Below are positions 8,695 through 15,821 of a DNA stretch of 64,000 bases, in pieces. Source of the stretch: JAAUTY01 sp964397305 (GTDB lineage: Bacteria > Cyanobacteriota > Cyanobacteriia > Cyanobacteriales > Spirulinaceae). A program made the translations under genes and the position numbers. Location of the stretch: positions 62,001 through 126,000 of the forward strand of contig CAYNIP010000008.1 of NCBI GenBank assembly GCA_964397305.1, read 5' to 3'. A model generated the notes under the pieces. The model made no database searches. It was not told the DNA's origin and worked only from the letters and a program-made list of their open reading frames with translations. How positions within the stretch are numbered: position 1 is the stretch's first letter; the number at the start of each line of letters is the position of its first letter.

Positions 8695-9183
8695 ATGCCT
8701 CTACCCGCTGCGGGAACCCTTGCCCCCGACTTCACCGCCCCCAACCAGGACGGACAGCCTGTGAGTTGCCGCGATTTTGCCGGCCGCTGGTTGGTGGTCT
8801 ACTTCTACCCCAAGGACAATACTCCGGGCTGCACTACGGAGGCCCAGGAGTTCACGGCCCTCGCCCCCGAGTTCACGGCCCTCGGAGCCAGCCTCGTTGG
8901 CCTCAGCCCCGATTCCGTGGCCTCCCATGCCAAGTTCATCGCGAAGCGATCGCTAACCCTGACCTTGCTCAGTGATCCCGATCACGTCATCGCCGAGGCC
9001 TATGGCGCCTGGGGCCTGAAAATGTTCATGGGGAAGGAATACCTGGGTATCCTGCGCTCGACGGTGCTGATCCGCCCCGACCAAACCATTGCCCGTACTT
9101 GGCCAAAGGTGAAAACCAAGGGTCACGCCGCCGCTGTCCTCGCGGCCTTGCAGGCGCTGGTAGGCCAGGAACCGGAGCTGTAA
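8695..9183 (+). CDS. bcp: Peroxiredoxin Q/Bcp without the usual resolving Cys
   Basis: 162-residue thiol peroxidase of the AhpC/TSA fold that reduces H2O2 and organic peroxides. The peroxidatic cysteine is C46 in DNTPGCTTEAQEF. In most PrxQ/Bcp proteins a resolving Cys follows five residues later (CTxEAC); here that position is Q51. The only other Cys I see is C25, so the enzyme may be 1-Cys or resolve through C25 or a thiol partner. ATG 8695 has GGAG about 10 bases upstream. It stands alone on its strand. Confidence 0.9.
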   Translation: MPLPAAGTLAPDFTAPNQDGQPVSCRDFAGRWLVVYFYPKDNTPGCTTEAQEFTALAPEFTALGASLVGLSPDSVASHAKFIAKRSLTLTLLSDPDHVIAEAYGAWGLKMFMGKEYLGILRSTVLIRPDQTIARTWPKVKTKGHAAAVLAALQALVGQEPEL

Positions 9184-9375
9184 GGACTGGGTAACTGGCA
9201 CTACCGTAATTTCTCGCTATTCAGGTTACACTTCCTGTAATAATGTCTATTTTTGTGAAGAATCGGGAATTTTGATGTCGAAACCCTACAATTTGTGCGT
9301 GTCTCCTCCATCTTCCCAGGTTCTTCACAGTTCCTCGCTAGTCTTACAGGTGCGATATTGAGTGTGGTGAAAACG

Positions 9376-9654
9376 ATGTCAATGTTTAGGGAAACCAGCT
9401 CAACCCTCCAAACGCTGCAACTGAGCAACGCGCTCTATGATCTCTACGGCCGGATGCGCCGGAGCGAGGCTTTGAGTGTCCGAGAGCACCAACTCCTCCA
9501 AGAGTTGCAGGCGCACGGCCCCATCTTGAACGATGAGCATCACGATATGCTCCGCCGGATCGGCTATCGGCTCAGCAAGCTCCGCTCCTCGAACCGGCAA
9601 CCCAGCCAAGAATTCATGGCTCCGGCAGCCTCGCGCCAAGCGGTCAACTTCTAG
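9376..9654 (+). CDS. Small conserved-looking hypothetical protein
   Basis: 92-residue basic, mainly helical soluble protein without membrane segments. I do not recognise it. The central part (YDLYGRMRRSEALSVREHQ and ILNDEHHDMLRRIGYRLSK) has regular amphipathic helices and normal codon use for the window. Starts at 9295 would add a poorly structured N-terminus; ATG 9376 or 9382 looks better. The upstream A/T-rich stretch 9185-9300 probably holds its promoter. It converges with chlM. Confidence 0.5.
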   Translation: MSMFRETSSTLQTLQLSNALYDLYGRMRRSEALSVREHQLLQELQAHGPILNDEHHDMLRRIGYRLSKLRSSNRQPSQEFMAPAASRQAVNF

Positions 9655-9667
9655 CTAGCCCTTGTCT

Positions 9668-10354
9668 TTAGGGGAGCCGCACGGCTTCGAGCACCTGGGA
9701 GAAGTAAAAGCGGGTGCTCGTCATGCTGGTGCGCTCGATCGCGAAGCCTGCGTCGATCAGGACGATGATCGCCTCGCTGACGCGGTGGAGGTAGGCGCGA
9801 GTTGCTTTGCTGGGGCCAGGGAAAAACTCGCCCACTTTTTTCAACAGGCTCAAGGCGGGAGTCTTGGGCGCAAAGCTGACGATGAGGCGGGTCTCAGCCA
9901 GGCTAGCGAGATGGCGCAGCATGGCAAAGGCCTCGGCATCAGGGTAGTGGATCAAGACATCCAGGCAAAGGACCGTGTGGTAGCGACCGCTGAGGGTTTC
10001 GAGGTCTTGCACGGCGAGCGTGAGGTTGTCGGCCTGAGGAAGCTGCTGGGCCCGCGATCGCGCCTCGGCCACCATTTTCTCGGAAATATCACTGCCGTAG
10101 ACCTGGGCCCCGGCGGCAGCGAGGGGCAGGCTAAGGCTGCCGACCCCACAACCCGCGTCACAGATGGAGAGGTCGCCCAAGTTGCTATCGGCCTGAAGCC
10201 AGTCGAGGACGCGATCGATGGTCTGTTGGTGGCCTTGGCGGATGTCGAGTTGAACCTTATTCACCTCGCCATCGCCATAGATGCGTCGCCAGCGGTCGAA
10301 GCCCTTGGCGTTGAAGTAGTTGCGGACAATGGTTTTATCGTCGAGGGCAGTCAT
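9668..10354 (-). CDS. chlM: Mg-protoporphyrin IX methyltransferase
   Basis: 228-residue SAM-dependent O-methyltransferase that methylates the C13 propionate of Mg-protoporphyrin IX, the step before isocyclic ring formation in chlorophyll synthesis. The N-terminal family segment VRNYFNAKGFDRWRRIYG is followed by SAM motif I ICDAGCGVGSLSLPLA (about 63-78), and later by LDVLIHYP and the FFPGPSKATRAYLH region typical of BchM/ChlM. Full length. It acts at the membrane but has no transmembrane segment. Confidence 0.93.
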   Translation of the reverse strand: MTALDDKTIVRNYFNAKGFDRWRRIYGDGEVNKVQLDIRQGHQQTIDRVLDWLQADSNLGDLSICDAGCGVGSLSLPLAAAGAQVYGSDISEKMVAEARSRAQQLPQADNLTLAVQDLETLSGRYHTVLCLDVLIHYPDAEAFAMLRHLASLAETRLIVSFAPKTPALSLLKKVGEFFPGPSKATRAYLHRVSEAIIVLIDAGFAIERTSMTSTRFYFSQVLEAVRLP

Positions 10355-10497
10355 CCGGGCTCAGGGGGAAAGGGGGGCAACAGTCCTTTAATCTAGCAGC
10401 TAATGTAGCAGCAAACCTCGCTGCCTCAGCACGCCAGACGGACCAAAGGCCGGGGCTGGCACTGGGGCTCAAGCTGGGTACAATAGGGAGCAACATT

Positions 10498-10851
10498 TTG
10501 GAATCGAGGACTCAAACCCTGGTCGCTGTGCCACTGCTATCCCCTGAGTTGCAGCCCCGCCCAATCGTCTGCTGGGAGGCGGGCGATCGCCGTCTCTACG
10601 CTGAAGTCATCCAGTCCATCCCGGAGCGTGGGACTTGCTGGGTCCGTCCCCTGATGTTGGTGGAGGGGGCAGGGGTGATTGATCTGCGCGTGGCTCCTGA
10701 TCTAGTCTGGTCGGCAGCTCCCTTCCGGCAAGCCCTGGATGTGGAGGCGGTCCCCCTCCTCACGGAGTTGCCTCCAACCCCTGAGCTGAGCTGTGCTCCC
10801 CAAGCCCGCTGGCAGCTTAATCAGTTTCTGCGTCAGGCTTGGGCGGAGTAG
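10498..10851 (+). CDS. Hypothetical protein, small beta-rich
   Basis: 117-residue soluble protein, not assigned to a family. The TTG start at 10498 has GGAG 8 bases before it; no ATG lies near. The middle (PIVCWEAGDRRLYAEVIQ, GTCWVRPLML) looks like a small beta-barrel, and the end (RWQLNQFLRQAW) is an amphipathic helix. Codon use is typical of the window. It sits alone between chlM and a convergent small gene. Confidence 0.55.
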   Translation: MESRTQTLVAVPLLSPELQPRPIVCWEAGDRRLYAEVIQSIPERGTCWVRPLMLVEGAGVIDLRVAPDLVWSAAPFRQALDVEAVPLLTELPPTPELSCAPQARWQLNQFLRQAWAE

Positions 10852-10874
10852 CCGTGGCAGTCCATACTCCAGGG

Positions 10875-11084
10875 CTAATGGCTCGAAACAAGCTGAATGC
10901 GTCCGGCGTCCATCTCCGCCATCAGCAGCTCGAGGGCTTCGTAGTCTACATCGGAGATATACCCCAGGCGCGTCAACTCGGTGTTGATGGCATTCTCAAT
11001 CTCCGGCGTCAGCCGTTTGATGTGCAGCGCCTTCTCTACTAGCAGTCGGATGACACGAGTTGTTTCCACAGTTCTACTCGCCAA
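10875..11084 (-). CDS. Small conserved cyanobacterial-type protein
   Basis: Up to 69 residues, soluble and helical (RVIRLLVEKALHIKRLTPEIE, YISDVDYEALELLMAEMDAG). I recall similar short proteins in other cyanobacteria but know no function. The start is uncertain: TTG 11084 or GTG 11069. The decanucleotide TGTAGTACAC lies just upstream on this strand (11101-11092) and is repeated ahead of the next minus-strand frame, suggesting shared control. Confidence 0.55.
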   Translation of the reverse strand: MASRTVETTRVIRLLVEKALHIKRLTPEIENAINTELTRLGYISDVDYEALELLMAEMDAGRIQLVSSH

Positions 11085-11240
11085 CTGATATGTGTACTAC
11101 AATAGTCTGCTGAATTTCCACAGGCAGAAGTGATCCATCGGCCCATGGGCTGGTGATTTTAGTCACAGCTCCGTCGGGATGGCGATCGCCCCTACCCCCC
11201 TGATCTAGGGCGTCGAACTAGGGGCAAGCCCTTGCCAAAT

Positions 11241-11336
11241 CTAGGCTTTGCCCCCATTAGTCCCCGGCAATTGCAAGCCACATTCCTTGGGGTTAGCAGT
11301 GAAAGCTTCAAACTTGTCACGGCGAGCAACCGCCAT
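11241..11336 (-). CDS. Putative 31-residue peptide gene
   Basis: A short frame from ATG 11336 encodes a basic N-terminus (MAVARRDKFEAF) and ends ECGLQLPGTNGGKA. No family recognised. It is of interest because a perfect operator-like palindrome lies 30-50 bases upstream, with the same TGTAGTACAC string that precedes the neighbouring small gene. It could also be a gene remnant or part of a leader. No strong ribosome site is visible. Confidence 0.3.
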   Translation of the reverse strand: MAVARRDKFEAFTANPKECGLQLPGTNGGKA

Positions 11337-11365
11337 AACGCGGATTATTCTCAGTGCTTTTACGG

Positions 11366-11387
11366 AGTACACTGACAGTAGTGTACT
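11366..11387. promoter_or_regulatory. Perfect 8-bp palindrome, operator candidate
   Basis: AGTACACT (11366-11373) and AGTGTACT (11380-11387) are perfect inverted repeats with a 6-base spacer. It lies upstream of the 31-codon minus-strand frame and downstream of the kinase gene stop. It does not match the cyanobacterial LexA consensus as I know it. Confidence 0.45.
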
Positions 11388-11415
11388 ACAGGGACGCCGC
11401 GACTGTCTCGGGCGA

Positions 11416-12798
11416 TCAGAGGGGTAAGCAAACCCGAAATTCCGTCCCGATCCCAGGGGTAGAGTCACATTCCAACCGGCCGTGGTGCTGCTGGTGGATG
11501 ATCTCGTGACTAATCGCCAGGCCTAGCCCTGTTCCCTTCCCGGCTGGTTTGGTGGTGAAGAAGGTGTCGAAGATACGAGCTTGCACCTCGGGCGGCATCC
11601 CAGGGCCGTTGTCGTGAATCGCGATGTAAGCCCAGTCCCCCTCGCGGTAGGTACGCACTCGAATCACGGGTCGCTGGGCTGCGCCGGCGGCTGAGCGCTG
11701 CTCCCAGGCCTCCTCGAGGGCATCGATCGCGTTGCTCAGGAGGTTCATGAACACTTGGTTCAGTCGCCCGCTGTAGCCCGTGAGGGTGGCAGGGAAATCG
11801 CCATAGTCTTTGATCACTTCAAGGCCAGGAAAGTCGCCCCGAGGCTTTAGGCGGGGTTGCAGAATCGCCAGGGTAGAATCGAGCCCCCGGTGAATATTCA
11901 GCAACTCTGGGCGATCGCCCTCGCAGCGGGAAAAGTAGCGCAGGGAGTTGACCAATTGGCTAATGCGCTCGGTTCCAAGCTGCATTGAGGTCAGGGTTTT
12001 CAAAAAGTCTTCGCGCAAAAAATCTAGGTCAATCTCGTCCACGAACTCGGCGATCGCGGCGGGAGGTTCTGGGTAGTGCTCCATGTACAGATCCACCAAA
12101 GCCAAGAGATCGCGGGCATAGTCCAGGGCTGGGGTCAGATTGCCACAGACAAAGTTGACCGGATTGTTAATCTCGTGGGCCACCCCGGCGAGAAGTTCGC
12201 CCAGGCTGGAAAGCTTGTCGCTTTCCATCAATCGCCGGTGGGCCTCCTCTAGGCGGGTCGCCGCTTGCTCCAGCTCAGCAGCCTGGCGACGGTAGCGAGC
12301 CTCCGACTGTTGGAGCGCTAACTCCGCCTGCTTGCGCCGGGTGATGTCTGTGACAAATCCTTCGTAGTAAAGCAGGTGTCCGGCTGCATCTCGCACAGCC
12401 TCCGCGTGTTCCGCGATCCAGAGGCGGCGGCCATCGCGGCCATAAACCTCCGACTCGAACTCGCGCACATAGCCTTGCGCCTCCAAGAGGGCGCAGAACT
12501 GTTGATGCTGCTCCGGCTGCACGTAGAGCTGACTGCCAATATCGCGCACGGCTTGTAAAAGCTGGGCTGGGGAATCATAGCCGTAGAGCTGAGCCAGGGC
12601 CGCATTCACGGCCAGGTAATGACCCGAAGGGCTCGACCGGAAGATACCGATCGACCGGTTGGCGAACAGGTTTGAGGCGGGAGCTGTTGCCGTGGCACAG
12701 CCACAGGCAGTGCCTGTTTCTCTGCGACCTTCTAGGTCCTGGTCTGATCCCCGTCGTTGGGCCGCGAGGCCTGGGGCGCTTTTGCGGTTCGCTAACAT
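11416..12798 (-). CDS. PAS-domain sensor histidine kinase
   Basis: 460-residue soluble kinase. A low-complexity N-terminus with CGC (31-34) precedes a PAS domain (about 45-155, with YLAVNAALAQLYGY and ending FVTDITRRKQAE), a coiled coil (155-195), a dimerisation/phosphoacceptor domain with H208 in GVAHEINNPVNF, and a HATPase domain (N box MNLLSNAIDALEE, G1 HDNGPGMPP, G2 GKGTGLGLAIS). No membrane segment, so the signal is probably cytosolic. There is no adjacent response regulator. ATG 12798 is preferred; the 49 upstream codons look non-coding. Confidence 0.88.
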   Translation of the reverse strand: MLANRKSAPGLAAQRRGSDQDLEGRRETGTACGCATATAPASNLFANRSIGIFRSSPSGHYLAVNAALAQLYGYDSPAQLLQAVRDIGSQLYVQPEQHQQFCALLEAQGYVREFESEVYGRDGRRLWIAEHAEAVRDAAGHLLYYEGFVTDITRRKQAELALQQSEARYRRQAAELEQAATRLEEAHRRLMESDKLSSLGELLAGVAHEINNPVNFVCGNLTPALDYARDLLALVDLYMEHYPEPPAAIAEFVDEIDLDFLREDFLKTLTSMQLGTERISQLVNSLRYFSRCEGDRPELLNIHRGLDSTLAILQPRLKPRGDFPGLEVIKDYGDFPATLTGYSGRLNQVFMNLLSNAIDALEEAWEQRSAAGAAQRPVIRVRTYREGDWAYIAIHDNGPGMPPEVQARIFDTFFTTKPAGKGTGLGLAISHEIIHQQHHGRLECDSTPGIGTEFRVCLPL

Positions 12799-13009
12799 CG
12801 TCCGTTCCGCCCGATCGCTACAAAATGAATGCTTGATTCCATTGTCAAGATTTGGCGACGGAATCGGGGTGATGGACTTCGTAGCGGCGGGTGATCGTGA
12901 TCGAGGCTCCTCGTGATGGCAGCCCCAACCCCGGTACTTTGTCAAAGCCCCATTCCAGGGGCAAAGCCATCAGTTCGTCGGCGGCTTCTGGTATCGACGC
13001 GGCAGGAGG

Positions 13010-15796
13010 CTAGCGACGACTCTGGCCTAGCTCCACCCGCTCCCCATAGCGCAGCAGCTTGTCCACGGCCGCCAGCCGATTAAACCAGGCTTCGGTCTGG
13101 TAGGGGCGCTGGGCGGCGTGCTGGCTCAGCCAGCGGGGGAACTGGCGGCGGAGCGTGGTCAGCAGGGATTGGGTCCGGCGGAGGTTGGCGGCCGAGGGCT
13201 GGGCGGCCAGGGTGGTGAAAGCGGCCTCAAGGGCAGCGGTCTGACGCCCAAAATCCCGCAGATCGGCAGCGCTGAGCACGAGCTGATCATGGGTGAGGGC
13301 GATCGCCCACTCCCGTGTCAGTAGGCTATACTTCTCACGCGCCGCCGCTAGGGGCTGCCGGTGAGCCAAGGGCAAACGGCCCTGCTGGTCCCCTTGCACT
13401 CGGCGCAGGATGGTTTGGAGATTCAAGCTCAAGTTTTCCGCCGCAAACAGGGCATAGCCGCTCGCGGGAGAGTCTCGCAAGTACTGCATCTGATCCAGAG
13501 CCACCGTCGTGGGCAGACCCAGGAGGCGGATGCCGGGCAGGAACAGGGCACTATTTTCCAGGCCTCGGCTGAACAGGGGCTGAGTCAGGCGCTGCAAATT
13601 GGGGGTGTCGCTGGCGTAGGTCATCGGCACCAGGAGATCGATGTGACCGGCAGCGATCCAGCCCTCCCAGTTTTGTTGCAGACGGGCGAGGCGCTCACTG
13701 GCTGGAATCGGGAAGACGGCCGCCGAGAGTCGCACCTGGGGGTGTTTCTGCCGTAGCAGGGCCGCTGTGGATGCGACGAAGGTATCCACCTGCTGGATGC
13801 GGAACTGGGTCCAGCGCGACCAGAGGGGATCACTGGGTCGCAGGGTTATCGGATCAACCCCCGTGAGGCGGCGAAACTGGGTCCGTGAGGCGGTGCCAAA
13901 GCCATAGACCTGATCGACTCGGGGATCTTGGAAGGGGTAGCGGATGTAGTCCAGGTGAATGCCATCCACGTTGTAGTTGGTGGCGATTTCATCGATCAGG
14001 GCCAACAGGTAGGCCTGAACCTCCGGGTGGGCTGGGTCAAAGAAGGCCTTAGCCACACTGCCCTGAAAGGGGTTGCCCTGGCGATTTGTGGCGACCCAAT
14101 CCGGATTGCGGGCGAGGACGGGGCCGAGGTAGTCGCGGGGCTGGCGGAGGATCTGGTTGTGGCGCTGGTTGGCGGCTGCGAAAACCCAGATCCAAGCGTG
14201 CAGCTCCATGTTGCGTTCCTGGGCCAGCTTCACGGCTGCGGCCAGGGGGTCCCAGCCTTGGGTGAAGGGATTTTGCTCCGGGGCAACCTGGCTGGGGTAG
14301 ATGGGGTAGCTGGCATTCAGGGTTTCAAAGAAGACGGTGTTAATGCCGGCGTCTTGGAGGCGGTTGAAAATGCGGGCTAGCTCAGCCTCGGAGCGGGTGC
14401 GGACAATGGTGCCGCGATCAAACCACATGGCTCGCGTTTCCGGGTGGCGGAGGACCGTGGTCGTCGGGTAGTTTTCCCAGATTAGGGTGCGGGCTTGGGT
14501 CCATTCTTGCCAGGCTTGGCCGAAGGCCTGCTGGCCCGCGAGGCGGCGGAAGTTGCCCAAGTGCTGGCGGGCTTGGGTGGCGGTAGGATCAATGGCCGCC
14601 AAGGTTGGGACTTGGCGTTTTTGGCGATCATTTTCGGCCTGGGCGATCGCCCGGGCCAAGGACAGTTCCGGGCCGCCGTTGCTGGCCTGCCCCATCAATA
14701 TCGCGCTCTCATAGCGCCCGATCAAGTCTTCCAGTTGGGCATTCAAGGCTTGGACCTGCTGGGGCGAGAGGGGCCGGCCGCTAGGCTCCGTGGGGCGAGG
14801 CGGGGGGGAACCGTCCCGCTCGAGAATGCTGTCGAGGGCTTCTTCGGCAGCGTCGGTATCGGCTTGGGGATCGTCCACTAGGGCCGTAGCCGGCCGGGGA
14901 CGTGGGGGGGAGGCGGCCGGGGAGGTGGTAGCCGGGGGGGCGGCGGGGAGCGCTTGGGGGACTGGATTTGGGGTCGGGGCCGCCGCGCTGCCATCACAGG
15001 CGGCCCCACTGCCCGGCCGGTAGGGGGCGATCGCCCCGTAACGGTTGAGGGCGGCCCGCAACCAAGCGGCATCTAGGTTGGCGCTGCTCGCCGCGTCACT
15101 GCCCCAGCGCCAGCCAAAGAATGTGACCTGTTCATTGGCGACTACGGCCGGCGGCTCGCCGTCCGTTTGCCAGACGGCGATCGCCTGGCTGGCGGCCCCC
15201 GTTGGGATGATCGCTCCCCCGCGCACGGGCGTTGTGGGGGCGGCCCCGCTCAGGTTCGCCCGCCCAGTGGCGCGCACCGCCGTGGGGCTGCTGAGGGGAA
15301 AGCCCCAATAGGCCCCGAGGAGCGATCGCAGTTGAGCCCGCACCGGGGGTGGCGATAGGCTGCCCGTAGACCCTGTGACGACGGCGCGCCCCCCGCTCCC
15401 CAACCAGGCTTGGAGGATCGCCGCTTGGCTGTTGTCGATACTTTCCACATTGGGCAACAGCAGCACGCTGAGCTGGGAGCTCTCGAGGCGGCGGGGCTCC
15501 CGTGCAGTGGTCCAATCGATCCAGCAGTAGTCTACATTGGTCTGCTGCAAGCGCGTGGTAATCTCCGACCACTGGTGATTGTTGTCACGGCTGCGAACCA
15601 CGCCCAAACGCGGTGCTTGGGCTCTGGCGGGGAGAGGCCAGAGGGCGATCGCACTCGCCAGTACCAAACGAAGCCAAAGCCAGGGAAGCCGCGCGCAAGA
15701 ATGGCAATGCAAAGTTCCTGTCTCCTGAAGGTCTAGTGAGTTGTTTTGATCCACGGCGACCCCGGGGCCTACTCCGGATCGAAGCTCGCCGCCCAT
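13010..15796 (-). CDS. Secreted GATase-like plus glycoside hydrolase-like (GHL10) protein
   Basis: 928 residues as drawn. A hydrophobic export segment (RLVLASAIALWPLPARAQA) precedes a class I GATase-like Rossmann region (LGVVRSRDNN to about residue 250), a long Ala/Pro-rich linker, a helical part, and a (beta/alpha)8 domain of the glycosyl-hydrolase-like 10 family (about 470-790), with the conserved DGIHLDYIRYP near 610-620. Its substrate is unknown; an envelope polysaccharide is my inference. The start is uncertain: ATG 15796 has no ribosome site, while TTG 15712, just before the signal peptide, has AGGAG. It follows the helicase gene by 26 bases. Confidence 0.82.
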   Translation of the reverse strand: MGGELRSGVGPGVAVDQNNSLDLQETGTLHCHSCARLPWLWLRLVLASAIALWPLPARAQAPRLGVVRSRDNNHQWSEITTRLQQTNVDYCWIDWTTAREPRRLESSQLSVLLLPNVESIDNSQAAILQAWLGSGGRAVVTGSTGSLSPPPVRAQLRSLLGAYWGFPLSSPTAVRATGRANLSGAAPTTPVRGGAIIPTGAASQAIAVWQTDGEPPAVVANEQVTFFGWRWGSDAASSANLDAAWLRAALNRYGAIAPYRPGSGAACDGSAAAPTPNPVPQALPAAPPATTSPAASPPRPRPATALVDDPQADTDAAEEALDSILERDGSPPPRPTEPSGRPLSPQQVQALNAQLEDLIGRYESAILMGQASNGGPELSLARAIAQAENDRQKRQVPTLAAIDPTATQARQHLGNFRRLAGQQAFGQAWQEWTQARTLIWENYPTTTVLRHPETRAMWFDRGTIVRTRSEAELARIFNRLQDAGINTVFFETLNASYPIYPSQVAPEQNPFTQGWDPLAAAVKLAQERNMELHAWIWVFAAANQRHNQILRQPRDYLGPVLARNPDWVATNRQGNPFQGSVAKAFFDPAHPEVQAYLLALIDEIATNYNVDGIHLDYIRYPFQDPRVDQVYGFGTASRTQFRRLTGVDPITLRPSDPLWSRWTQFRIQQVDTFVASTAALLRQKHPQVRLSAAVFPIPASERLARLQQNWEGWIAAGHIDLLVPMTYASDTPNLQRLTQPLFSRGLENSALFLPGIRLLGLPTTVALDQMQYLRDSPASGYALFAAENLSLNLQTILRRVQGDQQGRLPLAHRQPLAAAREKYSLLTREWAIALTHDQLVLSAADLRDFGRQTAALEAAFTTLAAQPSAANLRRTQSLLTTLRRQFPRWLSQHAAQRPYQTEAWFNRLAAVDKLLRYGERVELGQSRR

Positions 15797-15821
15797 TGTG
15801 ACACAATCAGGACCGGCTGCC

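Noticed and set aside
11366..11387. LexA (SOS) box
   Set aside because: The palindrome does not fit the cyanobacterial LexA consensus RGTAC-N3-DGTWCB as I recall it.
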